Source: DATKDU01 sp035512595
Lineage (GTDB): Bacteria; Planctomycetota; Planctomycetia; Pirellulales; Pirellulaceae
Direction: 5' to 3'
Assembly (NCBI GenBank): GCA_035512595.1
Contig: DATKDU010000198.1
Coordinates: forward strand, 1-18,556
Length of the DNA stretch: 18,556 nt
Under the pieces are notes generated by a model. That model was not told where the DNA came from. It was given only the letters and a program-made list of their open reading frames with translations, and did no database searches. The translations under genes were made by a program, and so were the position numbers. This document shows, piece by piece, positions 7,343 through 14,583 of this stretch. Each line of letters opens with the position of its first letter. Position 1 is the first letter of the stretch.

Positions 7343-8380
7343 ATGCCCGAGTATCGCCACGATCTGCTGCACGACCGCTGGGTGATCATCGGCAACGAGC
7401 GCGCCTGCCGGCCGCAGGAGTTCGAGGAGAAGGTCGTGCGGCGGCTCGGGCAGACCTGTCCGTTCTGCGCCGGGTCCGAGGATCAGACTCCCGTAGCGCT
7501 GGCGACGTACAATCGGCCGGCGAGCGCCGCCTGGTCCGTGCGGGTCGTCCCCAACAAGTACCCGGCGGTCGAGCCATCCCCCCCGGCCAATGGCGCCGCG
7601 AGCCATCACGAGCTCTTCGACGCGCGGCCGGCCGTCGGGCAGCACGAAGTCATCATTGAGACGCCGCGGCACGTCGTCAGTTTGTCCGAGTTGACGCCTG
7701 ACGAATGCGCGCTGGTCTTTGCGGCGTATCAAGACCGGCTGCGAGCCTGCCAGGGGTGCGGCCAGCTTCGCTACGTGCAGATTTTCAAGAACGTCGGCGC
7801 GGCGGCCGGAGCTTCCATCGAGCACTCCCACAGCCAGCTCCTGGCGATGCCGCACGTGCCGACGCACGTCCTGGGGGAGGTGGAAAACTGCCGCCGCTAC
7901 CAGCAGCAGCACAGCCGGCCGCTTTTATCGGCCATGCTGGAGGAAGAGCTGCGCCGCGGCGAGCGGATCGTGGCCGAGAATGCGCACCTGGTGGCCTTCT
8001 GCCCGTGGGCCAGCCGCTTCCCCTACGAGGTGTGGATCGTTCCTCGCCAGGGGGAGTCGGATTTCGCGGCTGTGACGGCTGCGGAAGCAGGGCAAGCGGC
8101 AGCGATGACGCGCGACTTGATCGGTCGTATCGAACGTACGCTGGGCAGTATCGGATATAACTATCTTTTGCACACCCAGCCCTTTGACAGTTCCCGCTAC
8201 GATTACTATCACTGGCATATCGAGCTTTTTCCGCGCATCACGAAGGTCGCGGGTTTCGAGTGGAGCACCGGGGTGTTCATCAACACGGTGGCGCCGGAAA
8301 CCGCTGCCGCCGAGCTGCGGAGCGCCGCTTTGCCGGCGGGGAAAAATCTCGCGGCGGTTCCGACTGGAAAAACTAGCTAA
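7343..8380 (+). CDS. galT: galactose-1-phosphate uridylyltransferase-like nucleotidyltransferase (HIT superfamily)
   Basis: GalT enzymes (345 aa here) move UMP between UDP-glucose and galactose-1-phosphate by a covalent His intermediate. The ATG at 7343 begins MPEYRHDLLHDRWVIIG and follows the terminator, so the longer open frame upstream is not used. Visible features are the zinc pair C39/C42 in CPFCAGSE, NKYPAV, HEVIIETPRH, the active-site triad HSHSQ at 161-165 with H163 as expected nucleophile, FCPWASRFPYEVWI, and HWH at 290-292. E. coli GalT has HPHGQ, so the HSHSQ variant places this in a divergent branch that also includes ADP-glucose phosphorylase-like proteins. The GH57 glucan enzyme begins 101 bases downstream, so a role in glucan or nucleotide-sugar turnover is plausible (inference). 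Symbol given by family only. Confidence 0.85.
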   Translation: MPEYRHDLLHDRWVIIGNERACRPQEFEEKVVRRLGQTCPFCAGSEDQTPVALATYNRPASAAWSVRVVPNKYPAVEPSPPANGAASHHELFDARPAVGQHEVIIETPRHVVSLSELTPDECALVFAAYQDRLRACQGCGQLRYVQIFKNVGAAAGASIEHSHSQLLAMPHVPTHVLGEVENCRRYQQQHSRPLLSAMLEEELRRGERIVAENAHLVAFCPWASRFPYEVWIVPRQGESDFAAVTAAEAGQAAAMTRDLIGRIERTLGSIGYNYLLHTQPFDSSRYDYYHWHIELFPRITKVAGFEWSTGVFINTVAPETAAAELRSAALPAGKNLAAVPTGKTS

Positions 8381-8481
8381 ACCACGTAAGATTTGCCGAT
8401 CAAAAGGGGAGCAGGCGGGCGCACCTGGTCACACGCAGCGGTGTGAGCGTCTCGCGGTTCCCTCGGCGCGCACTTCGGGCC

Positions 8482-10680
8482 ATGACGCATCCCCTCCGGC
8501 TTTGCCTCGTCCTTCACAATCACCAGCCCGTCGGCAATTTTGACGGCGTCTTCGAGCAGGCGTATCGCGACAGCTACCTGCCGTTCCTCGACCTCTTCGA
8601 GTCGTATTCCGCGGAGCTGCGCCTCTCGCTGCACACCAGCGGCCCGCTGATGGAGTGGCTCGACGAGCGGCATCCCGATTACGTCGATCGCCTGGCGCGG
8701 CTGGTCGCCGCCGGCCGCATCGAGATCCTCGGCGGCCCGTTCTACGAACCGATCCTGACGATGATCCCGTCGCGGGACCGCATCGGCCAAATCACGTCGT
8801 ATACCACGTGGCTCGAAAGCCGCCTCGGCGCGCACGTGCAGGGGATGTGGATGCCCGAGCGGGTCTGGGAGCAGTCGCTGACCGCCGACCTGGCGGCCGC
8901 GGGGATGAAATACACAGTCCTCGACGACTTCCATTTCCAGAACGCCGGCCTGACGGAGGACGAGCTGCACGGCTACTACCTCACCGAGGACGACGGCCGG
9001 CTGCTCTCCGTCTTTCCCGGCAGCGAGCCGCTGCGGTACTACATCCCCTTCCAGGACCCGCAAAAGTCGATCGACTACCTTCGCGGCATTGCCGACCGGA
9101 TGCCCGATGCGGTCGCTGTGTTCGGCGACGACGGCGAGAAATTCGGCTCCTGGCCGGATACCAAAAAGCACGTCTACGACGACGGCTGGCTGCGGCGTTT
9201 TTTCGACGCGCTCCTGGCCAATCGCCAGTGGCTCACGCTGACCACGCTCGCCGAAGCGGCGGAGAACCTGCCCCCCATCGGCAAGGTCTATCTCCCCGAC
9301 GGCAGTTATCGCGAGATGACCGAGTGGGCGCTGCCGGTCAGCCAGCAGTTCGAATACGACGCCTTAGTCCACGAGCTGGAGCACCATCCGAACTGGTCAC
9401 AGATCAAACGCTTCCTGCGCGGCGGCTTCTGGCGAAACTTCAAAGTGAAGTATCCCGAAGCCAACGAGATGTACGCCCGCATGATGATGGCCAGCAAGCG
9501 GCTGGCCCAAGCGCAGCGGGAGGCCAGTGGCGAGCAGCTCCGTCATGCACAGACCGCCCTCTACCGCGGCCAGTGCAACTGCCCCTACTGGCACGGCGCG
9601 TTCGGCGGCATTTATCTCCCCCATCTGCGGAATGCCGTCTACAACCAGCTCATCGCCTGCGACAATCTGATCGATCGGGCCGGCGGCAAGAACGGCGGCT
9701 TCGTCGAAGCCACTGCCGAGGACTACAACTTCGACCTGCGGCAGGAAGTGCGGCTGGCCAGCGACAAGCTGATCTGCCTCTTGGCTCCGGCCAGCGGCGG
9801 GCAAATGTACGAGCTGGACGTGCGGACGATCTGCCACAACCTGCTGGCGACCCTCACGCGGCGGCCGGAAGCATACCACAAGAAAGTGCTGGCGGGGGCC
9901 GATCAAAATGCCGCCCATGTCGCCAGCATTCACGACCGGGTGATCTTCAAGCAGGCGGGGCTGGACCAGCGGGTCGTGTACGACAAGACGCCGCGCAAGA
10001 GCCTGCTCGATCATTTCTTTGACGCCGACGTGACGCACGCCCAGGTCGCCGGCAATCTGGCCGAACAGCGGGGCGACTTTGTCAGCGGCGTTTACGACAC
10101 CAAGATACGCCGCGCCGCCGAACGCGTGCAGGTGCAGCTCAGCCGCACCGGCAGCATACTAACCCGAAGCGCAAGCGAGGGAACACCGGCAGCTCGCGAA
10201 ATCAAGATCACCAAAGCCGTCACCCTTATCCAGCGCAGCCCGGCCCTCGAAATCGTCTACCTGCTGGAAAACCTTCCCGCCGACGAGACGCTGCACTTTG
10301 CCGTCGAGTTCAATCTGGCGGGACTTCCCAGCGGTGCTGACGATCGTTATTTCCACGATCTGGCCGGCAAACGCTTCGGCCAGCTCGGCACGCACCTCGA
10401 CCTGCACGACGTGCAGGCTCTCGGCCTGACCGATGAATGGCTCGGCATCGACGTGCAGCTTACCGCCAACCGGCCGACGAGCATCTGGACCTTCCCCATC
10501 GAGTCCGTCAGCCAGTCCGAAGGGGGTTTTGAATTGGTCCACCAATCGGTCGCCGTTCTTCCTCACTGGCACGTCCGCGGCGACGCCTCCGGCCGCTGGA
10601 CCGTGACCCTGACCCTTACCGCGTGTACTGCGCTGGCTGAAAGCCGCATGCAGCCAGCGGCAGCCGTAGCGGCCAGTTGA
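8482..10680 (+). CDS. GH57 alpha-glucan enzyme (4-alpha-glucanotransferase/alpha-amylase type)
   Basis: This is a 732-aa retaining GH57 enzyme that cuts or transfers alpha-1,4-glucans such as glycogen, probably in the cytoplasm since no signal peptide is seen. Family motifs in order are HNHQP at 12-16, GGPFYEPILTMI, GMWMPERVWE with nucleophile E126, and VFGDDGEKFGSWP with acid/base D216 or D217. These are spaced as in the Thermococcus litoralis glucanotransferase (E123, D214). The central and C-terminal regions match the DUF1925/DUF1926 arrangement of that subgroup (judged by eye). I chose ATG 8482 (MTHPLRLCLVLHNHQP). The GTG at 8443 would add 13 basic residues with no homology. Residues 560-567 (LTRSASEG) come from a dispersed repeat. 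It ends nine bases from the convergent DUF1080 gene. Confidence 0.9.
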   Translation: MTHPLRLCLVLHNHQPVGNFDGVFEQAYRDSYLPFLDLFESYSAELRLSLHTSGPLMEWLDERHPDYVDRLARLVAAGRIEILGGPFYEPILTMIPSRDRIGQITSYTTWLESRLGAHVQGMWMPERVWEQSLTADLAAAGMKYTVLDDFHFQNAGLTEDELHGYYLTEDDGRLLSVFPGSEPLRYYIPFQDPQKSIDYLRGIADRMPDAVAVFGDDGEKFGSWPDTKKHVYDDGWLRRFFDALLANRQWLTLTTLAEAAENLPPIGKVYLPDGSYREMTEWALPVSQQFEYDALVHELEHHPNWSQIKRFLRGGFWRNFKVKYPEANEMYARMMMASKRLAQAQREASGEQLRHAQTALYRGQCNCPYWHGAFGGIYLPHLRNAVYNQLIACDNLIDRAGGKNGGFVEATAEDYNFDLRQEVRLASDKLICLLAPASGGQMYELDVRTICHNLLATLTRRPEAYHKKVLAGADQNAAHVASIHDRVIFKQAGLDQRVVYDKTPRKSLLDHFFDADVTHAQVAGNLAEQRGDFVSGVYDTKIRRAAERVQVQLSRTGSILTRSASEGTPAAREIKITKAVTLIQRSPALEIVYLLENLPADETLHFAVEFNLAGLPSGADDRYFHDLAGKRFGQLGTHLDLHDVQALGLTDEWLGIDVQLTANRPTSIWTFPIESVSQSEGGFELVHQSVAVLPHWHVRGDASGRWTVTLTLTACTALAESRMQPAAAVAAS
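10159..10182 (+). repeat. LTRSASEG-coding dispersed repeat inside the GH57 gene (family F)
   Basis: CTAACCCGAAGCGCAAGCGA plus GGGA is in frame as LTRSASEG, in a loop between LSRTGS and the following beta-strand (REIKITKAV). From memory, the same short sequence (usually with AGCGTCAGCG) recurs across many planctomycete genomes, both between and inside genes. Only one copy is in this window, so calling it a repeat rests on that recollection. Confidence 0.55.
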
Positions 10681-10689
10681 TAACGCCGG

Positions 10690-11811
10690 CTATCTCCGCC
10701 GACGCAGCAATCCGCGGCGGTGAGACGACTGCGGGCAGTAGGCCACCGCGTGCCCGTCCCCGTGCTCGATCCAAATATTGCGGAAGGTGACTGGATTGCC
10801 GTGGTTCTGGAGATTGATGGGAAAGGGCTCGGGCCCTTCGGCTTTGCCGCCGCCGGTCTTGGCGGTGACGGGACGGTACCAGTGAATGGCGACGCCGTTG
10901 TGCAGGACCGTGAGCAGCGCGTGGGTCAATTTCGTTTTGCCATCGGCGGCAAAGCGGGGCGGGGTGAACCAGATGTCGTAGGTCTGCCAGGCCAGCGGCG
11001 GCAGGCACATGTTGACGTTGGGGCGGGCCTGTTTGTAAAGTCCACCGCATTCATTATCGAGCCCGTCCAGGCCGAACGAATCGAGGATCTGCACCTCGTA
11101 CCGCTGCTGGATGTAGACGCCGCTATTGCCGCGGCCCTGGCCGCGGGCGTGCGGCATATACGGCGTGCGGAACTCCAGGTGCATGTGAAAGGCGTCCACC
11201 GGCATTTTGGTCAGCACGCCGGCCAGGAGGGTGCCGTCGGGAGCCAGCTTGCCCCCGGACAAGTACGTAGGTCCCGCCTGCCGGGCGGGACCCAAATTGG
11301 AATGTGATTGCTGATCCAAGGTCCCACCCGGCAGGTGGGACCTACCGTCGAACAGCACGGTCGCTCCGGGCGGAGGCGGAGCGCCCATCGTCGGGCTGGA
11401 TCGCTCCACTTTGGCCAGTTGGCCAAGCTGGCGGTTCTGATCGTCGGTCAGGGTCGCCTGCTGCTTTGCGACCTGAATGTGGCGCACCGGTCCGCGGAAG
11501 GAGACGATGTCATCGTTGAGATGACCGCTGAGCTTCTCGGGCGGGCTGCGGTCCCAGCCTTGTCCCGGCAGGCCGCCGCCATACAGGACGCCGTTGAATT
11601 TACCATCGCCCAGCGCGACGACTTGCAGGCCGCTCCATCTCCACCCGCGCCCTTGCCAGCACCAGCCGGCATATTCCCCCTGGTAGGCGAAATCCGCATC
11701 GGCCTGTGAAGGGTCGATGACTGCCGCTTTGGCCTTGCTCGCTGGCTGCTGCGCGGCAGCCACCAGCGGCATGGAAAGCAACACGGCCAGACCTACGAGC
11801 AGAAAACGCAC
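10690..11811 (-). CDS. secreted DUF1080 / 3-keto-disaccharide hydrolase-domain protein
   Basis: This 373-aa exported protein has a signal peptide at residues 1-20 (FLLVGLAVLLSMPLVAAA, likely cut before QQP). An N-terminal module (about 35-125, with GEYAGW and WSGLQVVALGDGKFNGVLYGGG) is followed by a DUF1080 domain (PF06439, concanavalin-like fold) from about VLFDG at 152 to IWIEHGDG. DUF1080 motifs seen are NSGVYIQQRYEVQILDSFG, ECGGLYK and WQTYDIWFTPPRF. Planctomycetes carry many such proteins, and some members are reported to hydrolyse 3-keto-sugars. The substrate here is unknown. Residues 156-182 are a double-palindrome insertion between VLFDG and the next strand, replacing the usual short link. 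The C-terminal tail is basic (HRRGLLRRRR) and abuts the convergent GH57 gene. Confidence 0.88.
   Translation of the reverse strand: MRFLLVGLAVLLSMPLVAAAQQPASKAKAAVIDPSQADADFAYQGEYAGWCWQGRGWRWSGLQVVALGDGKFNGVLYGGGLPGQGWDRSPPEKLSGHLNDDIVSFRGPVRHIQVAKQQATLTDDQNRQLGQLAKVERSSPTMGAPPPPGATVLFDGRSHLPGGTLDQQSHSNLGPARQAGPTYLSGGKLAPDGTLLAGVLTKMPVDAFHMHLEFRTPYMPHARGQGRGNSGVYIQQRYEVQILDSFGLDGLDNECGGLYKQARPNVNMCLPPLAWQTYDIWFTPPRFAADGKTKLTHALLTVLHNGVAIHWYRPVTAKTGGGKAEGPEPFPINLQNHGNPVTFRNIWIEHGDGHAVAYCPQSSHRRGLLRRRR
11267..11345. repeat. second double-palindrome element, in frame in the DUF1080 gene (family E)
   Basis: Hairpin 1 (11270-11292) is base for base the same as in the desulfurase copy: GGTCCCGCC, loop TGCCG, GGCGGGACC. 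Hairpin 2 (11320-11342) is GGTCCCACC, loop CGGCA, GGTGGGACC. The 27-base spacer between them (11293-11319) is AT-rich and unrelated to the spacer of the first copy. On the coding (minus) strand the ends read SHLPGGT and GPARQAGPT, the same frame as in the desulfurase. The core from TAGGTCCC to GGGACCTA is 77 bases here and 74 in the other copy, a difference of one codon. Confidence 0.92.
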
Positions 11812-11855
11812 GGCGGGCTCCAGCGAGAGGCGGGAAGTGGGGCGAAACTGTGCCC

Positions 11856-11884
11856 ATTTTGCTTGCCCTGTTCGGCCCGTTCAA
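11856..11884 (-). promoter_or_regulatory. candidate sigma-70-type promoter for the DUF1080 gene
   Basis: On the minus strand TTGAAC (plus 11879-11884) and CAAAAT (plus 11856-11861) are 17 bases apart, each matching 4 of 6 consensus positions, about 45 bases before the start codon. The spacing is ideal but the boxes are moderate, so this is a weak call. Confidence 0.35.
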
Positions 11885-11994
11885 GCATAAGTCCCAGCGG
11901 CCACAAGGGTTTCCTTTTTTTGTGTCTTTTCAGCCAGTCGCCGCGTCTGTCTGGGTGAAGTGGCACTTGTCGGTGCCGCACGGGTCTACAATTG

Positions 11995-12000
11995 AAGGAG
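11995..12000 (+). promoter_or_regulatory. Shine-Dalgarno that fixes the ArsI-like start
   Basis: AAGGAG lies eight bases before ATG 12009. The open frame continues upstream to 11850, but this site and the family N terminus settle the start. Confidence 0.8.
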
Positions 12001-12008
12001 AAACAGCA

Positions 12009-12566
12009 ATGTCGAGCGAATCCGCAGTCCAGTTTGCCACCGCGAGCCGCATCCACATGGGAATGGCGGTCCAGGACCTTTCGCAGTCGGTCGCCTTTTA
12101 CAGCACGCTGTTTGGGCAGCCGCCGAGCAAGACCCGCCCGCACTACGCCAAGTTCGAGGTCGCCGAGCCCCCCGTGAATTTGTCCCTCAATGAGGTTGGC
12201 GGCCAGACCGGCCCCATCAACTCGGTGGCCCACTTCGGCGTGCAGGTCAAATCGACTGCCGCCATCGAGGACGTCGGTCGTCGTCTGGCCGCGGCCGGGA
12301 TCGCCACACGCGTCAAAGAGCAGGTGAGCTGCTGCTACGCTGTCCAGAACAAGATCTGGGCCACCGACCCGGACGGCAATCCGTGGGAGGTTTACGTGGT
12401 TCTCGACAACGATGGCGCGACCCACGCCTCCAGCCAAGGCGCCTGCTGCGGCGATAAGCAGGAGATTGTGGACGCCCTGGCGCGGGGCGACGGCCCGGCG
12501 GCAGTCGCAGCCTATCGCAAGAACAATGCCGCAGCCGGATGCTGCACGCCACAGGCCGCCTCGTAA
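12009..12566 (+). CDS. ArsI/CadI-family VOC metalloenzyme
   Basis: This 185-aa vicinal-oxygen-chelate (glyoxalase/bleomycin fold) protein has motifs of the ArsI/CadI group. They are RIHMGMAV with metal ligand H16, SVAFYSTLFGQPP, YAKFEVAEPPVNLSLNE, VAHFGVQV with a second His, and the diagnostic CCYAVQNKIWATDPDGNPWEVY with C108, C109, K115 and E127. ArsI enzymes break the carbon-arsenic bond of trivalent organoarsenicals in an Fe(II)-dependent reaction, with the adjacent Cys pair binding the substrate. CadI relatives are metal-induced proteins of less certain function. The tail (residues about 140-185) adds two more CC pairs (ACCGD, AGCCTP), as in other ArsI relatives, and may bind metalloid. 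A sigma factor gene starts 11 bases after the stop, so they are probably cotranscribed. No arsR, arsM or arsenic pump gene is in view. Confidence 0.82.
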   Translation: MSSESAVQFATASRIHMGMAVQDLSQSVAFYSTLFGQPPSKTRPHYAKFEVAEPPVNLSLNEVGGQTGPINSVAHFGVQVKSTAAIEDVGRRLAAAGIATRVKEQVSCCYAVQNKIWATDPDGNPWEVYVVLDNDGATHASSQGACCGDKQEIVDALARGDGPAAVAAYRKNNAAAGCCTPQAAS

Positions 12567-12577
12567 GTGATCCGCCC

Positions 12578-13150
12578 ATGAGCACGCCTCCCACGACCGA
12601 CGCCATCTGGCAGCGCCTTGGCGCCGATCTTGCGCAGTTCATTCGCCGCCGTGTCGGCGACCAGCACACGGCGGACGATCTCTTGCAGGAAACGTTCCTG
12701 CGGATTCAGCGGGGGCTCGATTCGCTGAAGGACGCCGACCGCGTCGCCGGCTGGGTGTACCAGATCGCCCGGAACGTCATTGCCGAGCATTTTCGCCGGC
12801 AGTCGAGCGCGCTTCAGTCCCTCGCGGAGGAAGTGGCGGCCGAGGCGGATGGAGAGCGCGATCTGGTATGCCAGGCCGGAAGCTGGCTGGGGACGATGGT
12901 GGACGAGCTGCCGGAAACGTACCGCGATGCGGTGCGGATGGCGGAGCTCGAAGGGCTGTCGCAGCAGGAAGCTGCCGATCGCCTGGGAATCTCGCTGTCG
13001 GCCGCCAAGCAGCGGGTGCAGCGCGGCCGCGAGCAGCTCCGGCAGATGCTCGACCGGTGCTGCACGTTCGAGCGCGACCATCGGGGGAACGTGGTCGATT
13101 ACGATCCCCTGCCTCACCGCACCGTTTGCCGCGACTGCGGGGAGCAATAG
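12578..13150 (+). CDS. SigZ-like ECF RNA polymerase sigma factor with Cys-containing tail
   Basis: This 190-aa protein has sigma region 2 at about residues 15-74 (FIRRRVGDQHTADDLLQETFLRI, WVYQIARNVIAEHFRR) and region 4 at about 108-160 (ELPETYRDAVRMAELEGLSQQEAADRLGIS, AKQRVQRGREQL). After region 4 the tail has C161-C162 (RCCTFERDHRGNVVDYD) and C184xxC187 (VCRDCGEQ). From memory this resembles the end of SigZ-type factors. ATG 12578 is chosen because upstream codons overlap the previous gene. No anti-sigma factor gene follows. Placement 11 bases after an ArsI-like gene, plus four Cys in the tail, suggests regulation by metalloid or redox state through the sigma factor itself (inference). Confidence 0.87.
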   Translation: MSTPPTTDAIWQRLGADLAQFIRRRVGDQHTADDLLQETFLRIQRGLDSLKDADRVAGWVYQIARNVIAEHFRRQSSALQSLAEEVAAEADGERDLVCQAGSWLGTMVDELPETYRDAVRMAELEGLSQQEAADRLGISLSAAKQRVQRGREQLRQMLDRCCTFERDHRGNVVDYDPLPHRTVCRDCGEQ

Positions 13151-13206
13151 GGCGCAGCTCCCGACGCACGGCCACTGGCGTTCGCGGCACGTGCGAAGTA
13201 GCTTCT

Positions 13207-13245
13207 GGATTGGAATCCGCAATCCGCAATCTCCAATCCGCAATA
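13207..13245. repeat. short family A repeat before the threonine aldolase start
   Basis: It contains CAATCCG-type units like the right arm of 3236-3312, and an 8-base stem GGATTGGA (13207-13214) with TCCAATCC (13232-13239). It ends two bases before ATG 13248 and takes the place where a ribosome-binding site would be expected. Confidence 0.8.
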
Positions 13246-13247
13246 AG

Positions 13248-14321
13248 ATGATCGACCTTCGCTCCGACACCGTCACCCGTCCCACGCCGCCAATGAGGGC
13301 TGCCATGGCCAATGCCGAGGTCGGCGACGATGTGATTGACATCGACCCGACGATCGAGCGGCTCCAGGCGCTGACCGCCGAGATTCTGGGCAAGGAAGCC
13401 GCCCTCTATGTGCCGTCGGGCTCGATGTCGAATCAGATCGCGGTGCGGATTCACTGCAAGCCCGGCGACGAATTCATCTGCGAGAGCGGCTGCCATATCT
13501 ACAACTACGAGCAGGGGGCGTTCGCCCAGCTTTCCGGGCTCGTTGCCCGCACGGTTGACGGAAAATTCGGCGTGCTTCACGTCGATCAACTGCGGGGCCT
13601 CATCCGGCCGGCGAACGAACATCTGGTCGGCACGAAGCTCGTCTGCCTGGAAAACACCCACAATCGCGGGGCGGGCAAGATCCAGCCGTACGAAAACGTC
13701 ACCGCGATCTGCGACTGGGCGCATGGCGCCGGCCTGCGGACCCATCTCGATGGTGCGCGGCTCTGGAATGCGACGGCCGCCACCGGCATTCCCGAAGCGA
13801 CGTGGGCTCAGCATTTTGAGACCGTCAGCGTCTGCTTCAGTAAGGGACTTGGTGCGCCGGTTGGCTCGGCATTGGCCGGTCCCCGGGACATGATCAAGGA
13901 AGCCCGCCGCCATCGAAAACTGTTCGGCGGCGGCATGCGGCAGGCCGGGGTGATTGCCGCCGGAGCGCTCTACGCACTCCAGCACCATCGCCCGCGTCTG
14001 GCGGAAGATCACGCCAATGCTCAGATCCTCGCCGATGCGGTCCGCCATACCGACGGCCTGACGCTGGCACCCGACGAAGTCGATACCAACATCGTGATCT
14101 TCCTCGCCGATCCGGCCCTTGGCACGGCAGCCCAGTTCCAGGCCGAGCTCAAGAACGAAGGGATCCTGGTCTACGCCATCGGCGCGCAGCAGGTGCGAAT
14201 GGTGACGCACCTCGACGTCACCGCCGAACAGTGCCGCACGGCGGGGGAGAAGATTCAGAAGGTCGCCCTGGCCCTATCGCGCGGGAAAGTGACGGCAACG
14301 GAGCTGGAGGAGGCGTATTAG
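13248..14321 (+). CDS. ltaE: low-specificity L-threonine aldolase
   Basis: This PLP enzyme (357 aa) cleaves L-threonine or allo-threonine to glycine and acetaldehyde. It starts MIDLRSDTVTRPTPPMR, the family's standard N terminus, and continues with VGDDV..DPTIERLQ, LYVPSGSMSNQIA, a CHIYNYEQGA segment, CLENTHNRGAGK, THLDGARLWNA, and the PLP lysine K199 in VCFSKGLGAPVGS. The His-rich segment RHRKLFGGGMRQAG follows. Length is normal. The start at 13248 follows a repeat directly and lacks a Shine-Dalgarno. The gene stands alone functionally, and its distance from sigZ (about 97 bases) leaves cotranscription open. Confidence 0.94.
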   Translation: MIDLRSDTVTRPTPPMRAAMANAEVGDDVIDIDPTIERLQALTAEILGKEAALYVPSGSMSNQIAVRIHCKPGDEFICESGCHIYNYEQGAFAQLSGLVARTVDGKFGVLHVDQLRGLIRPANEHLVGTKLVCLENTHNRGAGKIQPYENVTAICDWAHGAGLRTHLDGARLWNATAATGIPEATWAQHFETVSVCFSKGLGAPVGSALAGPRDMIKEARRHRKLFGGGMRQAGVIAAGALYALQHHRPRLAEDHANAQILADAVRHTDGLTLAPDEVDTNIVIFLADPALGTAAQFQAELKNEGILVYAIGAQQVRMVTHLDVTAEQCRTAGEKIQKVALALSRGKVTATELEEAY

Positions 14322-14400
14322 CCCGGCGAATTCAGGTTGCCAGCCGGTGCATATTCGGGCAAGAATGGAGTCAGAAAATGACCCTTTCGGAGACTATCGG

Positions 14401-14583
14401 ATGACTCAGATTGCCCAGCGCCTGAGGGACGAGCTTGCTCAACTCTCCGCCGAAGACCGCGCCGAATTGGCGCACTATCTAATCGGCTCACTCGATACGG
14501 AAGTCGATGAGGATGCAGAATCGGCCTGGGCAGAAGAATTGGATCGGCGCGCAGCGGAGAATCGGTCAAACAAACGGGTTTAA
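14401..14583 (+). CDS. small addiction-module antitoxin (CHP02574/PF09720-like), short C terminus
   Basis: Residues from ATG 14401 read MTQIAQRLRDELAQLSAEDR, then AELAHYLIGSLD, DEDAESAWAEELDRRAAE, which matches the 'putative addiction module component' family. A start at 14347 would add 18 residues without homology (14401 preferred, 60 aa). Family members normally continue after this helix with a segment like RSGKVKGIPAEEVF that contacts the toxin. Here the protein stops at ENRSNKRV, so it looks truncated by about 15 residues. No RelE/ParE-type toxin gene follows. Instead the last 18 bases overlap tail to tail with a PIN toxin gene on the other strand. It is probably an orphan or decaying antitoxin. 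Confidence 0.65.
   Translation: MTQIAQRLRDELAQLSAEDRAELAHYLIGSLDTEVDEDAESAWAEELDRRAAENRSNKRV

Noticed and set aside
8443..8481. GTG start for the GH57 enzyme, with an adjacent 6-base palindrome at 8429-8446
   Set aside because: The extra residues have no homology and no Shine-Dalgarno fits. The small palindrome is within chance expectation.
11962..11980. GGCAC/GTGCC palindrome and sigma-54-like TGGCAC upstream of the ArsI-like gene
   Set aside because: The GC element of a -24/-12 promoter is not at the right distance, and a five-base palindrome is weak. It was kept only as a possible operator.
12777..14210. Long minus-strand open frame opposite ltaE and sigZ
   Set aside because: The opposite strand encodes unmistakable threonine aldolase and sigma factor sequences, so this is a composition artefact.
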